From contig JAUIEM010000202.1 in assembly GCA_030428695.1 (NCBI GenBank), forward strand, positions 1 through 17,690: a DNA stretch of 17,690 nt. The letters run 5' to 3'. The translations under genes were made by a program, and so were the position numbers. The notes below the pieces were generated by a model, which worked only from the letters and a program-made list of their open reading frames with translations, made no database searches and had not been told where the DNA came from. Below, piece after piece: positions 7,386 through 14,939 of the stretch (within the stretch, counting starts at the first letter, position 1; the number at the start of each line of letters is the position of its first letter). Source of the DNA: a bacterium (GTDB taxonomy: Bacteria > Planctomycetota > J058 > JAJDCP01).

Positions 7386-7595
7386 TCATCCCCCATACAG
7401 GAGCGCCCGCAGGCCTCCCGGCTCGTAGAACAGCACCGTCAATAGCTCCGCGATCGCGACCAGCACCGGCAGGCCCAACAGCGCCGCGATCAGGCCGAGC
7501 CGGCTCTTGATCCCGCGCAGCTCGGCGAGGATCTCGAGGTTGCTCGGCGGCTCGTGGACGAAGTCGCGGCCGAACTCGTCGGAGGTGTCGGACAT
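7386..7595 (-). CDS. 69-residue single-pass membrane protein
   Basis: This small hypothetical protein starts at ATG 7595, preceded by GGGAAGGA at good spacing. The N-terminal half is soluble and acidic (SDTSDEFGRDFVHEPPSN), followed by an amphipathic helix (LEILAELRGIKSRLG), a membrane helix of about 22 residues (LIAALLGLPVLVAIAELLTV) and a short tail ending LLYGG. The open frame continues upstream, but those codons are arginine/proline-rich shadow sequence. It is translationally linked to the TPR gene (3-bp gap), which suggests that the two products act together, for example with this one as a membrane anchor. I do not recognise the family. Confidence 0.75.
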   Translation of the reverse strand: MSDTSDEFGRDFVHEPPSNLEILAELRGIKSRLGLIAALLGLPVLVAIAELLTVLFYEPGGLRALLYGG

Positions 7596-7629
7596 CGGGT
7601 CCTTCCCTCGGCAACCGCCGGGAGGACCG

Positions 7630-7676
7630 ATCGCCCCCGGCGTTCTTCGGCACCAGTGTAACGGGTCGGGGGCGAT
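7630..7676. repeat. GC-rich inverted repeat, possible terminator of the esterase gene
   Basis: The arms 7630-7639 (ATCGCCCCCG) and 7667-7676 (CGGGGGCGAT) are perfectly complementary over 10 bp, with a second inner pairing (CGTT/AACG) that shortens the loop. It lies in the 184-bp gap between the esterase stop and the start of the 69-residue membrane protein gene. There is no T-run after the stem on either strand, so if it ends transcription it is not a classical intrinsic terminator. It could also be a leader structure of the downstream pair. Confidence 0.4.
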
Positions 7677-7779
7677 GGGGCACGCGCGGGGCTCCGGGCG
7701 CCGCTCGCGAGACGCTCCGCGTGCTCTCCCCGCCACCACGGCCGGGCTGGGCGCGGCGGAAGAGAGGCCGGCCCTGCGC

Positions 7780-8751
7780 TCAAGGCAGGTCCGCGTAGCG
7801 CTCCCAGAAGCGGACGATCTCCACCGACGCGTGCATGTCCTTGCACAGCTGCAGCTTGTTCTCGCTCCCATCCGTCCGCGGGTAGTGGTGGCCGCCCCCG
7901 ACGATGAAGATCGAGGCGACGGCGAGACCGAGGCTCGGCACGGGATCGGCGTAGCTCTGGCCGACCGCAACGGTGTGGTCGTCGACCGTCGGGTTGTCGG
8001 CGTAGACGTGCTCGCTCAGCCAGTCCGGGTTGAGCGCGTAGATGTCGAGCCAGGTGCGGATCGAGGTGTGCGGGTCGGAGTGGCGCCAGCCCGGGAGCCC
8101 GACCGCGTCGAGCCCCTTGACCCAGTTGTCGTCGGCGGTGCCGTGGATGTACATCAGCGGCTTCGGATGGGCGCTGTGGTAGAGCTCGTGGGTGCGGGCG
8201 ACGTCCTCCTTGGCGAAGCCCATCGCGCTCGACACCGGCGCGAATCCGCGGAACAGCTGGTTCGTCGAAGGGCGGATCAGCAGCTCCCAGGTCATGCCTC
8301 CCCCGCTGGAGAAGCCCGTCGCGTAGAAGCGCCCCGTGTCGACCAGCGGATGGTTCAGCAGCACCGCGTGGATCGCGCGCACGAAGTCGATGTCGTAGGG
8401 GTCGGGGTTCCGGTTGCCCGCGTTCGTCGTCAGCCAGGCCTTGCCGTTGGCGGGCGAGGCGTTCGGGAACACGAAGATGAAGCGGTCGAAGAAGTCGGCA
8501 GTGTCCCAGCGCCCGAACATCGCCGTGCCGGAGTGGCCCTTGCCGTGGAAGGCGAAGATGACCGGATAGCGCTGGCCGGGCACCGCGTTCGGGGGCACGC
8601 TGAGGTAGAAGCTGCGGGTGTGGACGACGGTCGCTCCCTGCGGATCGGTCGACGAGACGTCGATGTCGTGGAGCTGGGGATCGCTCCAGCCAAGGGACAC
8701 GAGCACGCAGGTCCACAGCGCGGTCCAGGAACTTCGACGGGCGGGATGCAT
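7780..8751 (-). CDS. secreted PHB depolymerase/feruloyl esterase-like alpha/beta hydrolase
   Basis: This 323-residue protein belongs to the alpha/beta-hydrolase group that includes LpqC-type esterases and polyhydroxybutyrate depolymerases, which cleave ester bonds in polymers or plant-wall feruloyl esters. Start ATG 8751 has AAGGAGAG upstream. A short hydrophobic N-terminus (WTALWTCVLVSLGWS) suggests export. Landmarks are the oxyanion region FAFHGKGHSG, nucleophile elbow GFSSG (146-150, S148), an acid in HGTADD (D207 or D208) and a histidine in VGGGHHYP (H288 or H289). It has the catalytic triad but no visible binding or linker domain. An inverted repeat lies in its leader. The enzyme class is well supported; the natural substrate is not. 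Confidence 0.85.
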   Translation of the reverse strand: MHPARRSSWTALWTCVLVSLGWSDPQLHDIDVSSTDPQGATVVHTRSFYLSVPPNAVPGQRYPVIFAFHGKGHSGTAMFGRWDTADFFDRFIFVFPNASPANGKAWLTTNAGNRNPDPYDIDFVRAIHAVLLNHPLVDTGRFYATGFSSGGGMTWELLIRPSTNQLFRGFAPVSSAMGFAKEDVARTHELYHSAHPKPLMYIHGTADDNWVKGLDAVGLPGWRHSDPHTSIRTWLDIYALNPDWLSEHVYADNPTVDDHTVAVGQSYADPVPSLGLAVASIFIVGGGHHYPRTDGSENKLQLCKDMHASVEIVRFWERYADLP

Positions 8752-8773
8752 CGGGGCTCTCCTTCTTCGGGGG

Positions 8774-8816
8774 GGCTGGCCTCCAGGGACCGAGGTCCGC
8801 GAATGGCGTGCCAGCC
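8774..8816. repeat. nested inverted repeats in the leader of the esterase gene
   Basis: GGCTGGC (8774-8780) and GCCAGCC (8810-8816) form a 7-bp stem around a smaller hairpin, GGAC-CGAG-GTCC (8787-8798). On the minus-strand transcript the structure ends a few bases before the ribosome-binding site of the esterase, where it could affect initiation. The rest of the 243-bp gap (8752-8994) shows no convincing gene or promoter. Confidence 0.3.
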
Positions 8817-8994
8817 GCCGGAGGGGCCTGTCGCGCCGATCCTCGCCCAGGGAGTGTCACGTTATGGCTGACACCGCCAGCTCGCTGTTGCCAGCGGGCA
8901 GGAGCAGCCCTGGCCGCGCTGCGGACCCGGATGCCGCAGATCTCGGGCAGCTCGAGCGTCTGCGCTCTCTATTTGATGGAGTGACAGGGAACGC

Positions 8995-10485
8995 TCAGAC
9001 GATCGCCTGTTTCGGGGCCGGCTTGCCGAGCACCGTCAGGTACACGACGACGTCTTCCTCGGGCAGGTCGAGGAGCTGGTTGACCTTGTCGTCGAGGAAG
9101 CCCCCGATCCCGCTGACCCCGACCCCGAGGTGGACCGCGGCGAGGTTGAGCCGCTGGCCGATGTTGCCGGCGTCGACGTGCAGGTAGCGGTAGGCGCGGT
9201 CGCCGAGCAGCGCGACCGCCTCGGGCAGGCGGGCGATGTGGAAGAGGGTGCAGGCGGCGTCCCGCCCGAGCTCCTGGCCGAGGGTGATCTCGTAGAGGGC
9301 CGCCGAGGGATTCCCGCGCCGCACCCGCGTCAGCGTGTTGTCGGCCGGCGCGTAGGAATAGATCCCCGGCTCGAGCCCCTTGACCCGGCTGACCGCCAGG
9401 TAGCTGCGGAGGAGCCCGGGAGCGGTGAACTGCGGCAGCTCTCCGCTCGGGTGGTAGGCGAAGTCGAGCACCCGCGCGAGCAGCTCGCGGCTGAGCTCAC
9501 CGCCGGTGAAGGCGCGCGTCGAGCGGCGCTTGAGCATCGTCTGGCAGAGCGCCATGCCGCCGAGGATCAGCCGCGGCGGGTTCAGGCTGTCGCCCTCGCC
9601 GGGACGCGGCCCGGGGAGCTCGACCGGGGCGAGCTCGGCGAGATCGTCCGCGCGGATCGAGGAGCAGCTGTGCAGGGCGGTGAGCAGCCCGTCGTCGGTC
9701 GCCGCCTCGGCGCCGGGGGTGCGCCGCGAGGGGTAGGCGCTGCGCGGGTCGAGCTTCGGATAGCGGTCGGGCAGGCCGACGCCGACGACGACCAGCGCGC
9801 CCTCTTTGGCCGGGTCGAGGAACAGCAGGTCGTTGACCCCGGGGTCGAGGAAGCCCGCGAGCGGCGAGGCCTTCAATCCCTCCGACTGCACGCTGAGGAG
9901 CAGGTTGGCGAGCACGTGCCCGGTGTCGAGGCAGATCCGCCGGTAGGCGCGGTCGTGGTAGCGCCAGCTCGAGCGGAAGTAGATGCCGGTCAGGATCACC
10001 GAGAAGGGCGCGGCGGCGTGCATCCCCTTCTGCATCGTGTAGCGGTCGAGGTCGGCGGCGAAGCTTCCCTCCCACACCACCACCAGCGAGTGGTCGCGGC
10101 ACTGGTAGTTGTACAGCCCCGGCTCGAGCCCCTCGACATCGTGCACCGCGACGTAGAGCTCCGTCGGATAGAGCCCGCCCGCGCTCGGCGCGGAGCGCAT
10201 GTAGAAGTCGTCGTGGGCGCTGCCGCTCTTGACGACGCGGGTGACGCCGTAGGTGTAGAGCAGGATGCGCGAGAGCACGTCGCGCGACAGCGGGCGCGAC
10301 GGCTTCTTCGTCTCGGGGAAGGGGTTCTTCTGCAGACAGCCCCGCAGCTTGGTCTTGCGGGGCTCGTGGAAGTCCTTGAAGGGCGAGGGCTTCTGGTTCC
10401 AGTCCGGGCGCGGCAGGCTCTGCAGCGTCTTGAGGGAGTACTTGGTGCCCTCGTGGAACAGCTCGGAGATCGACGCCTCGGTCAT
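8995..10485 (-). CDS. tandem SagB-type (nitroreductase-fold) FMN dehydrogenase
   Basis: This 496-residue protein has two nitroreductase-fold units. Unit 1 (about 62-238) has the SagB/McbC signature RSAPSAGGLYPTELYV (97-112), then LEPGLYNY and LDTGHVLANLLLSVQSEGL. Unit 2 (about 300-488) has KRRSTRAFTG, LEPGIYSYAP, HVDAGNIGQRLNLAA and GVGVSGIGGFLDD. SagB-type enzymes use FMN to oxidise azolines to azoles in RiPP peptides, but many stand-alone members have unknown substrates. Unit 2 lacks the SAGGLYP loop (it reads SGELPQF), so the units have probably diverged. Start ATG 10485 has GAGG six bases upstream; an in-frame TTG at 10497 overlaps the previous stop but has a poor ribosome-binding site. 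No YcaO cyclodehydratase or precursor peptide is in the window. It follows the YciI-like gene in an operon. Confidence 0.88.
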   Translation of the reverse strand: MTEASISELFHEGTKYSLKTLQSLPRPDWNQKPSPFKDFHEPRKTKLRGCLQKNPFPETKKPSRPLSRDVLSRILLYTYGVTRVVKSGSAHDDFYMRSAPSAGGLYPTELYVAVHDVEGLEPGLYNYQCRDHSLVVVWEGSFAADLDRYTMQKGMHAAAPFSVILTGIYFRSSWRYHDRAYRRICLDTGHVLANLLLSVQSEGLKASPLAGFLDPGVNDLLFLDPAKEGALVVVGVGLPDRYPKLDPRSAYPSRRTPGAEAATDDGLLTALHSCSSIRADDLAELAPVELPGPRPGEGDSLNPPRLILGGMALCQTMLKRRSTRAFTGGELSRELLARVLDFAYHPSGELPQFTAPGLLRSYLAVSRVKGLEPGIYSYAPADNTLTRVRRGNPSAALYEITLGQELGRDAACTLFHIARLPEAVALLGDRAYRYLHVDAGNIGQRLNLAAVHLGVGVSGIGGFLDDKVNQLLDLPEEDVVVYLTVLGKPAPKQAIV

Positions 10486-10493
10486 CGCATGCC

Positions 10494-10841
10494 TCAACGC
10501 TTCCCGGGAGGGGAAGCCGTGCCCGCATTGTCATCGAGCGGTGCCCGGCCTGCAAGGGAATCGTCGCGGCGGGGGAGGGCGCCCGCGACGACCCGCCACT
10601 CGTGCAGCTCGTGCTCGACGCAGCCGTCACGGATCAGGGGGTCCTGGGCGACGATCCGCTCCGCCTCGGCGCGCGACTCCGCCTCGAACAACAACATCCC
10701 TCCCCCGCGCTCGGCCCAATAGCCGGTGATCGCCCGGCGCTCCAGGTGCAGGCTGCGCACCCAGGCGAGGTGGGCGGGCACCGAGCGGTCGAAGACCGGC
10801 TTCGGGACGATGCCCCGCTCGATCTTGACGAACCACGGCAT
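10494..10841 (-). CDS. YciI-like protein (YCII-related domain)
   Basis: This 115-residue protein has a dimeric alpha+beta barrel of the YCII type. The pattern MPWFVKIERG...RSVPAHLAWVRSLHLERRAITG, then GGGMLLFEAESRAEAERIVAQDPLIRDG and HEWRVV, follows the family order, in parts AHLAWVRSLHLE, GGGMLLFEAES and AQDPLIRDG. The family's conserved histidine (H24) and aspartate (D67) are present. Function in the family is poorly defined; muconolactone isomerase-like or dehalogenase-linked roles are known for relatives. The last ~25 residues are a polar tail with no homology I can see. Start ATG 10841 has GGGGGGGAG just upstream. The stop lies 8 bp before the ATG of the SagB-type gene, so the two form an operon. 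Confidence 0.82.
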   Translation of the reverse strand: MPWFVKIERGIVPKPVFDRSVPAHLAWVRSLHLERRAITGYWAERGGGMLLFEAESRAEAERIVAQDPLIRDGCVEHELHEWRVVAGALPRRDDSLAGRAPLDDNAGTASPPGKR

Positions 10842-10872
10842 CGCACTCCCCCCCCGCGTCCTCGGTCCGGCC

Positions 10873-10902
10873 AGCATACCACCTGCGGGGGCGGGCTGTC
10901 GC
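10873..10902 (-). promoter_or_regulatory. candidate promoter for the YciI-like/SagB-type operon
   Basis: Read on the minus strand: GCGACA, 18 bp, TATGCT (4 of 6 at both boxes), about 30 bp before the ATG at 10841. A hairpin (GCGGAG at 10901-10906, CTCCGC at 10912-10917) overlaps the upstream edge of the -35 box and could be an operator. Motif match only. Confidence 0.25.
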
Positions 10903-10976
10903 GGAGAAGCGCTCCGCGCTCGTCGCGCCGTCCATCCCGGGCGCTCCCCCGGCGTTCGGGGCGATGCCCGTTCCGC

Positions 10977-11006
10977 TTGACGGGAGGGCAGGCGGTGGAA
11001 GATACT
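10977..11006 (+). promoter_or_regulatory. sigma70-type promoter at the hybrid histidine kinase gene
   Basis: TTGACG (5 of 6 to the -35 consensus), an 18-bp spacer and GATACT (4 of 6) end 7 bp before the ATG at 11014. This is the best promoter match in the window. Start sites usually fall 6-8 bp after the -10 box, so transcription would begin at, or within a base or two of, the start codon. Confidence 0.45.
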
Positions 11007-11013
11007 CCGTCCC

Positions 11014-13575
<2,562 letters not shown>

Positions 13576-13579
13576 GGGC

Positions 13580-14176
13580 TCAGAACGTGATGTCGTCCCC
13601 GCGGCCGCCCTCGTCGCGGCCGTTGGCCCCGCGCGAGTAGAACCGCACCTCGGCGCCGTCGGCCTCGACGACGTAGGCGTAGCCCCACGGGTCGTGCAGC
13701 ACGCCGTCGCGGATCGCCCCGTCGCCGTAGGGGAAGTCGGGGAGGGCCTCGACCAGCGAGGGGTTGTCGCGGATCGCCGGGTCCTGGCGCAGCTGCACGA
13801 GCAGCCCGAGGCTGCGTACCTCGCTGCGCGCCGCGGCGGCCTGGCTCTCGTTGCGGGCCTGGGCGATGGTCGCGTAGCTCTGGTAGGCGAGCACTAGCAA
13901 CAGCCCGGCGGCGATCGCGATGATCGCCCCGACCGTCCGCCAGCGGATCGGGCCGCGGGCGGGGAAGGGCCGGGCGCAGGCGCGCATCACCGCGTCGAGC
14001 ACCGGCGCGGGCGGCTCGGAGCGCACGAAGGCGGCGGTCAGCGAGGACACGAGCGCGACCTCTTCGCGGCAGGGCTCGCAGTCTTCGGCGTGCAGCAGCA
14101 GCGCCGCGCGCCGCTCGGCGGGAAGAGCGCCGAGCAAGAAGGCCGAAGCGTCCGAGGCGTAGGAACAGCGCATCAT
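13580..14176 (-). CDS. transmembrane zinc-finger anti-sigma factor with GspG-like extracytoplasmic domain
   Basis: This 198-residue protein is encoded directly after the ECF sigma gene; its ATG at 14176 overlaps the sigma stop as ATGA. The cytoplasmic N-terminus has the anti-sigma zinc motif H29-x3-C33-x2-C36 (HAEDCEPC), expected to bind and hold the sigma factor. One membrane helix spans about 82-102 (TVGAIIAIAAGLLLVLAY). After a helical stretch, the C-terminus (about 158-198) reads LHDPWGYAYVV...RFYSRGANGRDEGGRGDDITF, in pieces DPWGYAYVV, YSRGANG and GGRGDDITF. This follows the order of the C-terminal sheet and calcium loop of the type II secretion pseudopilin GspG (DPWGNPY...S.GADG..GGEGDD). 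It is not itself a pilin: there is no prepilin cleavage site. The anti-sigma role rests on position plus zinc motif; the GspG resemblance is by eye. Confidence 0.85.
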   Translation of the reverse strand: MMRCSYASDASAFLLGALPAERRAALLLHAEDCEPCREEVALVSSLTAAFVRSEPPAPVLDAVMRACARPFPARGPIRWRTVGAIIAIAAGLLLVLAYQSYATIAQARNESQAAAARSEVRSLGLLVQLRQDPAIRDNPSLVEALPDFPYGDGAIRDGVLHDPWGYAYVVEADGAEVRFYSRGANGRDEGGRGDDITF

Positions 14177-14751
14177 CGTTCTCCAGCGAAGTGGCTCGCG
14201 AGGGCCGCGGGCCGCGGCCGGTTCTTCAGGATCGCGAGGGCACGGTGCAGACGGGCGGCCGCAGTGCCTTCGGGGATCGCCAGCCGCGCGGCGATCTCGG
14301 CGTAGCTGAGGCCTTCCCGGAAGCGCAGCTCGAGCACCTCGCGGTTGACCGGCGTCAGGCCCGCCAGCAGCGACTCGAGGCCCTCGCGCGACTCGAGGGG
14401 CTGCGCGGGCGCCTGGCACTTCGGATCGGGGAAGCCCTCGCCCCGCAGCTCGGTCAGGTGACAGAGGCTGACCGACGGGCGGCGGGTCTGGCGCCGGAAC
14501 CAGTCTTTCGCGCTGCGCAGCGCGATCGGACGTAACCAGCCGCCGAACTTCGCCGGATCGCGCAGCCGGTCCAGGGCCTGGTAGGCCTTGATGAAGGTCT
14601 CCTGGGAGAGGTCGTCGGCGGTGTGGGCGCAGCCGGTGACGCGGCGCAGCAGGGCGTTGACCCGCTGCCAGTAGCGATGGACGAGGTGGCGGTACGCGGA
14701 CGGCCGCTTCCGCACCTCTTCGACCAGCTCTGCGTCGGACCTCGCGTCCAC
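14173..14751 (-). CDS. ECF-family RNA polymerase sigma factor
   Basis: This 192-residue group IV sigma factor has a region 2 at about 16-90 (DDLSQETFIKAYQALDRL, with core DDLSQETFIKAYQAL, and the WLRPIALRSAKDWFRR promoter-melting helix). A linker follows, then region 4 at about 125-178 (GLTPVNREVLELRF, then GLSYAEIAARLAIPEGTAAARLHRA, the -35-binding helix-turn-helix, in part SYAEIAARLAIPEGTAAARL). I place the start at GTG 14751 because GGAGGAGGAG lies just upstream. An in-frame ATG at 14823 would add 24 residues with a CxxCxxC cluster, but it has a weak ribosome-binding site and codons unlike the rest. The gene overlaps the anti-sigma gene by four bases, so the two are translated together. 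It is probably released on an envelope signal; targets are unknown, but the divergent peptidase gene is a candidate. Confidence 0.93.
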   Translation of the reverse strand: MDARSDAELVEEVRKRPSAYRHLVHRYWQRVNALLRRVTGCAHTADDLSQETFIKAYQALDRLRDPAKFGGWLRPIALRSAKDWFRRQTRRPSVSLCHLTELRGEGFPDPKCQAPAQPLESREGLESLLAGLTPVNREVLELRFREGLSYAEIAARLAIPEGTAAARLHRALAILKNRPRPAALASHFAGER

Positions 14752-14796
14752 GCTCGACTCCTCCTCCACAGGGTAGACGTCGCACCCGGAGCAAAT

Positions 14797-14826
14797 CTTG
14801 CACTTTTCTCGGAGCGACACCATACT
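14797..14826 (+). promoter_or_regulatory. weak candidate promoter for the TolB/M28 peptidase gene
   Basis: TTGCAC, 18 bp, CATACT lies in the lowest-GC part of the divergent region, about 115 bp before the ATG at 14940. Only 3 and 4 of 6 positions match the consensus. An ECF-dependent promoter could be elsewhere in this gap, but I could not identify a paired motif with confidence. Confidence 0.2.
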
Positions 14827-14836
14827 TGTCGCCTGC

Positions 14837-14872
14837 GTGGCCCGGGGGCCCTCGTCACGGGCCCCTCGCCAC
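14837..14872. repeat. GC-rich stem-loop between the sigma and peptidase genes
   Basis: The inner arms GGGGCCC (14845-14851) and GGGCCCC (14859-14865) pair perfectly around a 7-base loop. The outer arms GTGGC (14837-14841) and GCCAC (14868-14872) extend the stem by 5 bp across a small internal loop. There is no T-run on either side. On the plus strand it would sit in the 5' leader of the peptidase message, and on the minus strand upstream of the sigma gene. Confidence 0.45.
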
Positions 14873-14939
14873 CCGGCTGCTGGCGTGCGGGAGCTCCGTG
14901 CGCCGGTCTGCCACCACCAGATTCCCCGGAGGAGCCCGC

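Noticed and set aside
8864..9187. A plus-strand ATG frame starting MADTASSLLPAG in the gap before the SagB-type gene
   Set aside because: No ribosome-binding site, codon use unlike neighbours, and most of it lies antisense to the second SagB unit.
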